This document shows positions 11,751-21,586 of a stretch of 64,000 nt of DNA, piece after piece; positions within the stretch are counted from its first letter, which is position 1; the number at the start of each line of letters is the position of its first letter. The position numbers and the translations under genes were made by a program. Below the pieces are notes generated by a model. The model did no database searches. It was not told where the DNA came from and was given only the letters and a program-made list of their open reading frames with translations. The DNA lies in the NCBI RefSeq assembly GCF_029813775.1, contig NZ_JARVKW010000004.1:124001-188000 (forward strand), read 5' to 3'. The stretch is from Streptomyces sp. DH24 (GTDB lineage Bacteria > Actinomycetota > Actinomycetes > Streptomycetales > Streptomycetaceae).

Positions 11751-11779
11751 GGTCTAGGGGGTGGCGGGTGGGGTGTCAA
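11751..11779 (-). promoter_or_regulatory. Promoter of the CooC-type ATPase gene
   Basis: On the minus strand TTGACA (11779-11774) is followed after exactly 17 bases by TAGACC (11756-11751), a good housekeeping promoter. The start would be near 11744, leaving a short leader that contains the Zur-like box and GGGGAG. Confidence 0.6.
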
Positions 11780-11816
11780 ATCGCCTGGCGGGAACTTGTG
11801 CGAGAAGGGGGTGATC

Positions 11817-11849
11817 TTGCCACTCCTCCTTAATGCATATGATGTGCAA
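11817..11849 (+). promoter_or_regulatory. Leaderless promoter overlapped by a Nur-like box
   Basis: TATGAT at 11838-11843 is a strong -10, with TTGCCA at 11817-11822 as a possible -35 (15-base spacing, short). Transcription would begin at or next to the GTG at 11850, giving a leaderless mRNA; no Shine-Dalgarno precedes that GTG. ATGCAT-N5-GTGCAA at 11833-11849 has the TGCA-N7-TGCA core of the nickel regulator (Nur) box and covers the -10. Confidence 0.45.
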
Positions 11850-12422
11850 GTGCGCGACTACTGCATCAGGCCGGCGACCCCGGACGACCTCGACGGCGCC
11901 CGAGCCGTCATGCTCGACACCGTCTACCGCGACTTCGGCACCGGATACGTGCCCCGCTGGCACGGCGACATCATCGACCCCGGTTCCGCCTATCTCGCGC
12001 CGGCGCGGCACACCCTGCTCGTCGCCGTCGACGAACGGGACGGGGCCGTCGTCGGCACCGGCGCGCTCGACTCGCGCGGCCCGGCGCATCCGCCGAACCC
12101 CCTGGCGGTCGCCGAGCGTTTCCCCTCCGGGGTGACCGCCCAGCTGCGGCGGATCTACGTCCGGCCCGAGCACCGGCGGCACGGCATCGCCCGCCGGCTC
12201 GTCGGCGCGCTGCTCGACTTCGCCGCCGCCGACGGCGGTTACCGCGCCGTGTATCTGCACACCGACCCCGCCGTCCCCGGCGCCGAGGCCTTCTGGCGGT
12301 CCCTCGGCCACCTGGTCCACGACGAGCGGACCGACCCCGGAGGCGGGAACGGCGTCATGCACTTCGAACTGCCCATGGTGCGCGACGGCGCGCACACCGC
12401 TCTCGAGGCGGTCGGCCGGTGA
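11850..12422 (+). CDS. GNAT-family N-acetyltransferase
   Basis: A 190-residue GNAT protein: CIRPATPDDLDGARAVM at the N-terminus, LLVAVDERDGAVVGTGAL strand pair, and the acetyl-CoA loop region QLRRIYVRPEHRRHGIARRL. Substrate unknown. It is the first gene of an operon with a family-5 substrate-binding protein, a fused permease and an MFS transporter, so it may modify the small molecule or metal chelate handled by them (inference). The GTG at 11850 is chosen because it lies about 7 bases after the -10 box; there is no ribosome site upstream, consistent with a leaderless message. The stop overlaps the next start. Confidence 0.8.
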   Translation: MRDYCIRPATPDDLDGARAVMLDTVYRDFGTGYVPRWHGDIIDPGSAYLAPARHTLLVAVDERDGAVVGTGALDSRGPAHPPNPLAVAERFPSGVTAQLRRIYVRPEHRRHGIARRLVGALLDFAAADGGYRAVYLHTDPAVPGAEAFWRSLGHLVHDERTDPGGGNGVMHFELPMVRDGAHTALEAVGR

Positions 12423-13927
12423 TGCCCGTCCGCACCCCGCGCGCCCCGCGCCTCCTCGCCGCGCTCCTCCTCACGCCCCTGCTCGCCGGCTGCTTCTCCT
12501 CCGGTGGCGGCACGACCCCCGACGACGGCGGCGGTGACGGCTCCCGGCTGCGCGTCGCCCTCGCCTTCCCGCCCGCCGAGCGGCTCTCCCCGTACGGCGC
12601 CGACGCCACGATCCTCAGCCGGCTCGGCGTCACCGAGGGGCTGACCGCGCTCGACGCCAACGGTGCCGCCGCGCCCGCGCTCGCCCAGTCCTGGCGGCGG
12701 ACCGGCGACCGCACCTGGGAGTTCACCCTGCGCGACGCCGTCTTCCAGGACGGCACCGACGTGACGCCCGCCGCCGTGGCCGGCTCCCTCACCCGAGCCG
12801 CCGGGGCGAAGCCCGTGCCCGCCGCCCTGTCCGGCGTCACGCTCACCGCCCGCCCCGACGGCGACCGGCGGGTGCGCGTCAGCACCGCCGCCCCCGATCC
12901 CGTACTGCCGCTGCGGCTCGCCGGACCCAGCCTCGCGATCCTCGCCCCGAAGGCGTACGGCGACGGCGGCCGGGTCGACGTCGTCGGCACCGGCACCGGG
13001 CCGTTCGAGCTCACCGAGGTGAACGGCACCACCTCCGCGACCCTGGACCGGTTCGACGACTACTGGGGCGGACGCGCCCAGGCCTCCGGGATCGACGCCC
13101 GGTTCATCGCGGACGGCACCGCCCGCACCAACGCCCTGCGCACCGGGCAGACCGACATCGCCGAGGCCGTGCCCGTCGCCCAGGCCGCTTCCCTCGGCAA
13201 GGACACCCGGCGCGAGACCGCCACCACGCGGACCACCAGCCTCCTCCTCAACGCCTCGTCCGGCGCCTTCGAGGACCCGGCGCTGCGGGCCGCCGCCCGT
13301 GCCGCGGTCGACCCGGCCGCGCTCGCCGACGGCGTGTACGAGGGGCACGCCGATCCCGGCGCCGGGATCTACGGGCCCGCCGTGACCTGGGCCGAGGGCA
13401 AGCGGGTCGAGCCGGCCGGGCGCGCGAAGCCCGCCGCGCCCGCCGGGCGGACCGTCACCCTCGCCACCTACGACAACCGGCCCGAACTGCTGGAGGTCGC
13501 CCAGGTGTTGAAGCAGCAGCTGGAGAAGGCCGGGTTCAAGGTGAGGCTCGACGTGCGGGAGTACTCGCGGATGGAGGGCGACGCGCTCGCCGGGAAGTTC
13601 GACGCCGTGGTCCTCGCCCGCAACACGCTCGTCGACACCGGTGACCCCGTCGCCGTCCTCGCCGGCGACTACACCTGCGACGGCGGCTACAACCTCGCCC
13701 GGCTGTGCGACGAGCGGGTCGACCGGGCCGTCGCCAAGGCCGAGGCGACCGCCGACACAGCGCGGCGGCAGGACGCCGCCATGGCCGCCGAGGCCGCGAT
13801 CCTCGGCACCGACGCGGTCGTCCCGCTGGTCCACCAGCGGGTCGTCACCGGCGTCGCCGCCTCCGTGCGCGGCGTGCTGCTCGACCCCTACGAGCGGACC
13901 CTCGTCGGTACGGGGACGCGGCGCTGA
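12422..13927 (+). CDS. ABC transporter substrate-binding lipoprotein, family 5 (peptide/nickel type)
   Basis: A 501-residue family-5 solute-binding protein (DppA/NikA/OppA type). Signal peptide ending in lipobox LLAGC near residue 22, then SRLRVALAFPPAERLSPYG, the family block LAQSWRRTGDRTWEFTLRD with VFQDGTDVTPAAV, and the C-terminal QLEKAGFKVRLDV region. It is anchored outside the membrane and delivers ligand to the next gene product. GTGATG at 12419 offers two overlapping starts on the upstream stop, so translation is coupled. The Nur-like promoter box makes nickel, free or chelated, the favoured ligand; a peptide or opine is possible. Confidence 0.85.
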   Translation: MPVRTPRAPRLLAALLLTPLLAGCFSSGGGTTPDDGGGDGSRLRVALAFPPAERLSPYGADATILSRLGVTEGLTALDANGAAAPALAQSWRRTGDRTWEFTLRDAVFQDGTDVTPAAVAGSLTRAAGAKPVPAALSGVTLTARPDGDRRVRVSTAAPDPVLPLRLAGPSLAILAPKAYGDGGRVDVVGTGTGPFELTEVNGTTSATLDRFDDYWGGRAQASGIDARFIADGTARTNALRTGQTDIAEAVPVAQAASLGKDTRRETATTRTTSLLLNASSGAFEDPALRAAARAAVDPAALADGVYEGHADPGAGIYGPAVTWAEGKRVEPAGRAKPAAPAGRTVTLATYDNRPELLEVAQVLKQQLEKAGFKVRLDVREYSRMEGDALAGKFDAVVLARNTLVDTGDPVAVLAGDYTCDGGYNLARLCDERVDRAVAKAEATADTARRQDAAMAAEAAILGTDAVVPLVHQRVVTGVAASVRGVLLDPYERTLVGTGTRR

Positions 13928-13930
13928 CCC

Positions 13931-15706
13931 ATGCGACGTGGTGCTGCCGGGCTCGTGTGGCGGGCCGTGCTCGCGGGCGGCCTCGTGTGCGGGATCGGCC
14001 TGTTGCCGTGGCTCGCGCACACCGACCCGGCGCGCACGGTCCTCAAGGCCCGTTCCGCCGACCGGGACCCGACCCCCGAGGCGCTGGCCGACGTCCGCGA
14101 TCAACTCGGCCTCGACGACGGCCCGTTGACGCTGTTGGGGCGGTGGTTCGCGGGTCTGGTGCGCGGGGACGCCGGGCACTCCTGGATCTCCGGGGCGCCG
14201 GTCCTGCCCGACGTGCTCCGGGCTCTGGGGGTGTCCCTGCTGCTCATGGCGGTCGCCCTTGCGGTCGCCGCCGCCACCGCGGCCGTCGTGTGCGCCCGGA
14301 CGCTGCGGCTGGGGGCGCGCCGCGCGCTCGACGGGCGGCCCGCGGGCGGCGCCGCGTCGGCGGTGCTCGCCGCACTCCCGGAGTTCCTCACCGCGTCCGT
14401 CCTCGCCACCGTCGTCGGCGTGCACCTCGGCTGGCTGCCCGCCCTCGGCTGGTACGGGCCGCGGTGGACGGTGCTGCCCGCGCTCGCCCTCGGCCTGCCC
14501 GCCGGCGCCGTCCTCGGGCGGCTCCTCGACGACCTGCTGCCCGGCGCCTTCGCCGAACCGTGGGCGCGGGCCGCCGCCGCGCGCGGAGTGCCCGGCCGCC
14601 GTGTCGCCCGGCAGGCGGTGCGCCGCTGCCTGCCCGGACTCCTGCCGAACCTCGGCCTGTTCGCCGTCGGCCTCACCGGCGGCGCCGTCGCCGTCGAGCA
14701 GATCCACGACATCCCCGGCCTCGGCCGCACCACCCTCCAGGCCGCCCTCGCCCAGGACCTGCCCGTCCTCCAGGCGGGCACCCTCGCGATGCTGCTGCTG
14801 GCCGCCGCCTCCACCGGCCTGTGCCGCGCCGCCGCCCGGCTGCTCGCCGGGCCCGCGCTGCGCGACGGCGCGCTGCCCACCCTCCACCGGCACCCGCCCT
14901 CCGCCCCCAGCGGCCGGCCCCTGCTCCTCGGCGCGGTCCTCCTCGCGGTCGTCGCCGCCGGACTGCCCCGCGACCCGCTCGCCCTCGACACCGGCGACAG
15001 GCTCCGACCGCCCTCCCCGCAGCACCCGTTCGGCACCGACGCCCTCGGCCGCGACCTGCTCGCCCGGATCGGCCACGGCGCCCTCGACACCCTGCTGCTC
15101 GCCACCGGCATCGGCGCCGCCTGCCTGTGCCTCGGCCTCCTGCTCGGCTTCCTGCCCCGGCTGTCCACGCCGCTGGTCGACACCGTCAACGCCGTGCCGC
15201 CCGTGCTCGGCGCGCTCCTCGTCACCGCCGTCGCCGGGGGCGGGCCCGCCACTCCCGCGCTCGCCGTCACCGCCGTCGCCTGGGCGCCGCTGGCCGCCCA
15301 CACCGCCGCGCTGCTGCGGCAGGAACGCGCCACCCTGCACCTGACGGCCACCCGCGCCCTCGGCGCGAGCCGCAGCCACCTCCTGCGGTACGAACTCCTG
15401 CCCGCGGTCCTGCCGTCCGTCACCCGCCACGCCCTGCTGCGGCTGCCCGGCATCGCGCTCGCCCTCGCCTCGCTCGGCTTCCTCGGCCTCGGCGCGCGCC
15501 CGCCCGCCCCGGAGTGGGGCCTGCTGCTCGCCGAGAACCAGCCCTACGCCGAACGCGCCCCCTGGGCGGTCCTCGCCCCCGCCGCCGTCCTCGCCCTCCT
15601 CGGCGCGCTCGCCGTCACGGCGGCGGGCGGGACACGGCTGCCGCGCCCCATCCGCGCGAACGCCGCGGCCCGCGAGCGGCGGGGAGAACCGGTGCGCGCC
15701 GTATGA
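13931..15706 (+). CDS. Fused DppB-DppC type ABC transporter permease
   Basis: 591 residues containing two permease units normally made as separate proteins. The first half (about 1-300) is DppB-like with the EAA region ARAAAARGVPGRRVARQAV and IPGLGRTTLQAAL. The second half (about 320-591) is DppC-like, with the diagnostic HPFGTDALGRDLLARI and the EAA region TRALGASRSHLLRYELLP, and ends in PEWGLLLAENQPY. Starts 3 bases after the binding-protein gene. Both EAA loops should dock an ATPase, but no ABC ATPase is encoded in the operon or elsewhere in this window, so a distant or shared ATPase is needed. Confidence 0.85.
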   Translation: MRRGAAGLVWRAVLAGGLVCGIGLLPWLAHTDPARTVLKARSADRDPTPEALADVRDQLGLDDGPLTLLGRWFAGLVRGDAGHSWISGAPVLPDVLRALGVSLLLMAVALAVAAATAAVVCARTLRLGARRALDGRPAGGAASAVLAALPEFLTASVLATVVGVHLGWLPALGWYGPRWTVLPALALGLPAGAVLGRLLDDLLPGAFAEPWARAAAARGVPGRRVARQAVRRCLPGLLPNLGLFAVGLTGGAVAVEQIHDIPGLGRTTLQAALAQDLPVLQAGTLAMLLLAAASTGLCRAAARLLAGPALRDGALPTLHRHPPSAPSGRPLLLGAVLLAVVAAGLPRDPLALDTGDRLRPPSPQHPFGTDALGRDLLARIGHGALDTLLLATGIGAACLCLGLLLGFLPRLSTPLVDTVNAVPPVLGALLVTAVAGGGPATPALAVTAVAWAPLAAHTAALLRQERATLHLTATRALGASRSHLLRYELLPAVLPSVTRHALLRLPGIALALASLGFLGLGARPPAPEWGLLLAENQPYAERAPWAVLAPAAVLALLGALAVTAAGGTRLPRPIRANAAARERRGEPVRAV

Positions 15707-16932
15707 CCTCCTCGACACCCGCCCCGCGGGCCGAAAACCCGCCGAAGGCCCGGCTCTCGCCCCTGCTGCGTCTGCTGATCCTCACCCAACTCGCCTTCAA
15801 CATCGGCTTCTTCGCCGTACTGCCGTTCCTGGCCGAGCACCTGGGCGGGGCGATGGGCATGGCGGGCTGGCTCGTCGGGTTCGTGCTCGGGCTGCGGACC
15901 TTCAGCCAGCAGGGGCTGTTCGTGGTGGGCGGCGCGCTCGCCGACCGGTACGGCGTACGGCCCGTCGTCCTGGCCGGCTGCGTGCTCCGGATCGCCGGCT
16001 TCGCCTGGCTCGGGTTCGCCGGGCGGACCTGGGCGGTGATCGGCGCGGTGCTGCTCATCGGGTTCGCCGCCGCGCTGTTCTCGCCCGCCGTCGAGTCCGA
16101 GGTCGCCCGGCAGGCCGTGCTGTGGGAGGAGTCGGGAGGCGGCCCGCGCACCCGGGTGCTGGCGCTGTTCACCGTCGCCGGGCAGGCGGGCGCCTTCGTC
16201 GGGCCGCTGCTCGGCGCGCTGCTGCTGTCCGTCGACTTCCGCACCGCCTGCCTCGCCGGCGCGGGCGTCTTCGTGCTCGTCCTCGCCGGGCACGCGCTGC
16301 TGCTGCCGCAGCACATCCCCGGCCGCCCCCGCACCCGCATGGCGGGCGGGCCGCGGCTGCTGCTGCGCAACCGCCCCTTCCTGGCACTGTGTTGCGCCTA
16401 CGGCGCCTACCTCCTCGCCTACAACCAGCTCTACCTGGCGCTCCCGGACGAGGTGGAGCGCGCCACCGGTTCGCAGGCGGCGCTGGCCTGGCTGTTCGCG
16501 CTGTCCTCGCTGCTGGTGGTGGCCGCGCAACTGCCGGTCACCCGCTGGGCGGGCCGGCGGCTCGCGGCGCGCCGGTCCATGGCGGCCGGGCTCGTGCTCA
16601 TCGCCGCCGGGTTCGCCGTCGTGGCGGCGGCCCGTCCCGCCGGGTGGACCGGGACGGCGGGGCTGCTGCCCGCCGCCGGGTTCGTCGTGCTGCTCACCGT
16701 CGGGCAGATGCTCGTCGCGCCCGTCGCCCGCGCCTGGGTCCCCGACCTCGCCGAGGACGGCCGGCTCGGGCTCTACACCGGCGCACTGTCCTCGGTGTCC
16801 GGCCTGATCGTGCTGGCGGGCAGTTCCGCCACGGGCACCCTGCTGGACCTCGGTCTGCCGCCCGCGGTTCCCTGGCTGGTGCTGGCGGCCGTGCCGCTGG
16901 CGGCGGTGGCGCTGCTGCCCCGGCGCACCTGA
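15703..16932 (+). CDS. MFS transporter
   Basis: 409 residues with about 12 hydrophobic helices. The cytoplasmic loop after helix 2 reads GALADRYGVRPVV, the MFS signature. Start ATG overlaps the permease stop (ATGA), so it belongs to the same operon. An MFS exporter next to a family-5 uptake system recalls metallophore loci such as staphylopine, where an MFS protein exports the chelator and the ABC system reimports its metal complex; no chelator synthase is present here, so that remains inference. Efflux of a drug or metabolite is the alternative. Confidence 0.8.
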   Translation: MTSSTPAPRAENPPKARLSPLLRLLILTQLAFNIGFFAVLPFLAEHLGGAMGMAGWLVGFVLGLRTFSQQGLFVVGGALADRYGVRPVVLAGCVLRIAGFAWLGFAGRTWAVIGAVLLIGFAAALFSPAVESEVARQAVLWEESGGGPRTRVLALFTVAGQAGAFVGPLLGALLLSVDFRTACLAGAGVFVLVLAGHALLLPQHIPGRPRTRMAGGPRLLLRNRPFLALCCAYGAYLLAYNQLYLALPDEVERATGSQAALAWLFALSSLLVVAAQLPVTRWAGRRLAARRSMAAGLVLIAAGFAVVAAARPAGWTGTAGLLPAAGFVVLLTVGQMLVAPVARAWVPDLAEDGRLGLYTGALSSVSGLIVLAGSSATGTLLDLGLPPAVPWLVLAAVPLAAVALLPRRT

Positions 16933-16965
16933 CGCGCCCCGCCCCGTTCATGTCCGCAACGTCGG

Positions 16966-17736
16966 TCAAGGGGCGGCCGGTTGGGGCCGCTCTGCCACGG
17001 CCGCGCCCCCCGGCGTCCGCGCGGTCCGCGACGCCCGCCGCAGCCACAGCACGTCACGGCCGAACGACCACACCAGCAGCGCCAGCGCCAGCGCCGCGAC
17101 CGTGCCGTTCACGGCGTGCGGCAGCAGTCGCGCGCCCGCCAGCAGCAGGAGTACGCCCTGCAGCGCGGCCACCGTCTTGCGGGCCGTGCTCGGTGGCAGC
17201 GGGGCGGTCAGCCACGGCCACACCAGGGCCGCCGCGACGAACGCATACCGCATACCGCCGATCAGCAACACCCACGGCCCCAGCTCCATGGCCACGTACA
17301 CACTGAGCACCAGGATCAGGAACGCGTCGACCTCCATGTCGAAGCGGGCGCCCAGCGGCGTCGACGTGCCCGTGCGGCGCGCCACCTTGCCGTCCACGCC
17401 GTCGAGGACCAGCGCCACCGCCGTCAGACCGACGAACAGGGACACCGGCGGCGAGTCCTGGAAGGAGTCCGCGACCAGCGCCGTCACACCGCCGACCAGC
17501 GTGGCCCGCCCCAGCGTGACCCGGTTGGCCGGGCCGAACGAGCGCGGCCGGGAACGGCGCAGGGCCCGCGAGAGCACCGCCCAGGTGGCGAACGCGAACG
17601 CGAGACCGGTCAGCCAGCCCGCCGGGCCCATCCCGATCGCCGTGCCGATCAGGGCCAGCAGCAGGACCTGTACACCCGCCCCCACGGCGGTCTCCTGCTG
17701 GACGAGCCTCGCGTCGTACGTGTTGTTCAGGGCCAC
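16966..17736 (-). CDS. CDP-alcohol phosphatidyltransferase family protein
   Basis: A 256-residue membrane enzyme with the complete family motif DG-x2-AR-x8-G-x3-D-x3-D, here LDGVDGKVARRTG...LGARFDMEVD. Six hydrophobic segments surround it. Such enzymes move a phospho-alcohol group from a CDP-activated donor to an acceptor alcohol in the membrane; both substrates are unknown here. The GTG at 17736 has GGAGGG six bases upstream. It is divergent from the dehydrogenase gene of the pterin-like cluster with 109 bases between, so it may supply a lipid anchor to that pathway's product (inference). Confidence 0.85.
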   Translation of the reverse strand: MALNNTYDARLVQQETAVGAGVQVLLLALIGTAIGMGPAGWLTGLAFAFATWAVLSRALRRSRPRSFGPANRVTLGRATLVGGVTALVADSFQDSPPVSLFVGLTAVALVLDGVDGKVARRTGTSTPLGARFDMEVDAFLILVLSVYVAMELGPWVLLIGGMRYAFVAAALVWPWLTAPLPPSTARKTVAALQGVLLLLAGARLLPHAVNGTVAALALALLVWSFGRDVLWLRRASRTARTPGGAAVAERPQPAAP

Positions 17737-17845
17737 CGAACACCCTCCGGCCGTGTGACAGAGTCGATCAGCGCCGCTGCCTCGTGAGCGGCCTGTGCAC
17801 CCTCTCGGTACGTGAGCACCTTCCCGATCGTTCAGGAGGAATCCG

Positions 17846-18820
17846 ATGAGCCGCACCGCACGCGCCTTCTGGCTCGACTCGCCCGGCCGAGGCGTGATCC
17901 GGGACGTGGACCTGCCGGAACCCGCCGCCGGCGAGGTGCAGGTGCGCGCCCTGTACTCCGGAGTGAGCCGCGGCACGGAGACCCTCGTCTTCCGTGGCGG
18001 CGTCCCCGTGAGCCAGTACGCGGCGATGCGGGCGCCGTTCCAGGAGGGTGATTTCCCCGGCCCGGTGAAGTACGGCTACCTCAGCGTCGGCGAGGTGGAG
18101 CGGGGACCGGCGGACCTCGTCGGCCGTACGGTCTTCTGCCTGTATCCGCACCAGACCCGGTACGTCGTCCCGGCCGCCGCCGTCACCCCCGTGCCGGACA
18201 CGGTGCCCGCCGCGCGGGCCGTGCTCGCCGGCACCGTGGAGACCGCCGTCAACGCCCTGTGGGACGCGGCGCCCCTGGTCGGCGACCGGATCGCCGTGGT
18301 CGGCGGCGGCATGGTCGGCTGCTCGGTCGCCGCGCTGCTCGCCCGTTTCCCCGGCGTACGCGTCCAACTCGTGGACCCCGAGCCGGCCCGCGCCGACGTG
18401 GCCGCGGCCCTCGGTGTCGGCTTCGCGTCCCCCGAGGACGCCCTCGGCGACTGCGACCTCGTCGTCCACGCCAGCGCCACCGAACGGGGCCTCGCCCGCA
18501 GTCTGGAACTGCTCACCGCCGAGGGCACCGTCGTGGAACTGAGCTGGTACGGCGACCGGAAGGTGACCCTCCCGCTCGGCGAGGCCTTCCACTCCCGGCG
18601 GCTCGTCATCCGCGGCAGCCAGGTCGGCACGGTCTCCCCGGCCCGCGCGAACCGGAGTTACGGCGACCGGCTCGCGCTCGCCCTCGACCTGCTCACCGAC
18701 CCGGCCCTCGACGCGCTGGTGACGGGGGAGTCGGCGTTCGAGGACCTGCCGGAGCTGCTGCCGAGGCTCGCCGCCGGGGAGATCCCCGCCCTGTGCCACC
18801 GGGTCCGTTACCGGGGCTGA
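17846..18820 (+). CDS. Zinc-less MDR dehydrogenase, BchC-like
   Basis: 324 residues of the medium-chain dehydrogenase superfamily. The N-terminal GroES-like domain has [15 protein letters not shown], where classical alcohol dehydrogenases have a zinc-ligand Cys and GHE; both are missing, so catalytic zinc is unlikely. The Rossmann domain shows [18 protein letters not shown] with LVDPEPAR as the cofactor-binding end. The arrangement resembles BchC-type dehydrogenases. AGGAGG lies six bases before the ATG. It is first of five plus-strand genes (dehydrogenase, PTPS-like, glycosyltransferase, methyltransferase, UPF0104 membrane protein) that look like one biosynthetic operon. Substrate unknown. 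Confidence 0.8.
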   Translation: MSRTARAFWLDSPGRGVIRDVDLPEPAAGEVQVRALYSGVSRGTETLVFRGGVPVSQYAAMRAPFQEGDFPGPVKYGYLSVGEVERGPADLVGRTVFCLYPHQTRYVVPAAAVTPVPDTVPAARAVLAGTVETAVNALWDAAPLVGDRIAVVGGGMVGCSVAALLARFPGVRVQLVDPEPARADVAAALGVGFASPEDALGDCDLVVHASATERGLARSLELLTAEGTVVELSWYGDRKVTLPLGEAFHSRRLVIRGSQVGTVSPARANRSYGDRLALALDLLTDPALDALVTGESAFEDLPELLPRLAAGEIPALCHRVRYRG

Positions 18821-18876
18821 GGTGTTCGGGCGGGGGCCGAGTGGTCCGACCGGGCGGAAGACGTGGCGGGCGCTGA

Positions 18877-20536
<1,660 letters not shown>

Positions 20537-20540
<4 letters not shown>

Positions 20541-21586
20541 GGAGAGCGGCGCCCGCACAGCGGGACGGTGACACGGTCCCCGCACCACCGACGGGCCCCC
20601 GGGAGGAAACCCGGGACGAGGAACGGGACCGCTCGCCGGGACCCGCGGCCGTCGTCCCCGGCGCCGGGTCCACGGCCGTCGTCCCCGGCGCCGGGCCCGT
20701 CACCCGGCCCGGTGAGCGGCCCACCGTGCGGCTGCGGGAGGACGGTCCAGGCGACGCCCCCCGTTACGCGCCCGAGTGGCTTCGGCTGCGGGAGGGGCCG
20801 GACGCGGCGGCGCGGTCGCAGGACCTGCTCGACCCGTTGCGGAGCCGGCTCGCCGGCCCACCCGGCCGCGGCAGCGGTCTGATCGTCCACGACCTCGGCT
20901 GCGGCACCGGCTCCATGGGCCGCTGGCTCGCACCCCGCCTGGACGGCGCCCAGCACTGGGTCCTGCACGACCGCGACCCCCACCTCCTGCACTTCGCGGC
21001 CGCCGCCGCACCGCGCGCCGCCGCCGACGGCCGCCGCGTCACCGTCGAGACCCGCCACGGCGACATCGCCCGCCTCACCCCCGGCGCCCTGGCCGGCGCC
21101 TCCCTCGTGACGGCGTCCGCGCTGCTCGACGTCCTCACCCGCGAGGAGACCGGCACCCTCGCCGCGGCCTGCGCGGGAGCCGGCTGCCCCGCGCTGCTCA
21201 CGCTCTCCGTCGCCGGACGGGTCGACCTCACCCCGTCCGACCCGCTGGACGCGCGGCTGACCGAGGCGTTCAACGCCCACCAGCGGCGGTCGGGCCTGCT
21301 CGGGCCCGACGCGGTCACGGCGGCCCGCGACGCGTTCACCGCGCACGGTGCCACGGTGCGGCTGCGGCCGAGCCCTTGGCGGCTCGGCCCCGGCGAACGG
21401 GCCCTGACCGGGCAGTGGCTGCGCGGCTGGGTCGCCGCCGCCGTCGAACAGCGCCCGGACCTCCGGGCACCTGCCGACTCCTACCTCGCACGCCGGCTCG
21501 CGGCGTGCGAGGCGGGGGAGTTGAGCGTCGTCGTCCACCACACCGACCTGCTGGCCCTGTGCCGTCCGACGGGCGGAACGCCGTGA
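20537..21586 (+). CDS. Class I SAM-dependent methyltransferase
   Basis: 349 residues, start overlapping the glycosyltransferase stop (ATGA). A poorly conserved, Pro/Gly-rich N-terminus of about 75 residues includes a tandem VVPGAG repeat made by a 22-base DNA duplication. The catalytic domain has motif I LIVHDLGCGTGSMGRWL, followed by HDRDPHLL (motif II acid) and GDIARLTPGAL. Product and acceptor are unknown; it is probably a tailoring enzyme of the surrounding pathway. Family assignment is secure, role is inference from operon position. Confidence 0.8.

Noticed and set aside
12239..15718. Very long antisense frame over the binding-protein and permease genes
   Set aside because: Gly/Glu/Arg-rich shadow of genuine genes whose domains, starts and overlaps are clear on the plus strand.
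16933..16965. Terminator between the MFS and CDP-alcohol transferase genes
   Set aside because: No stem of useful length is visible in the 33-base gap.
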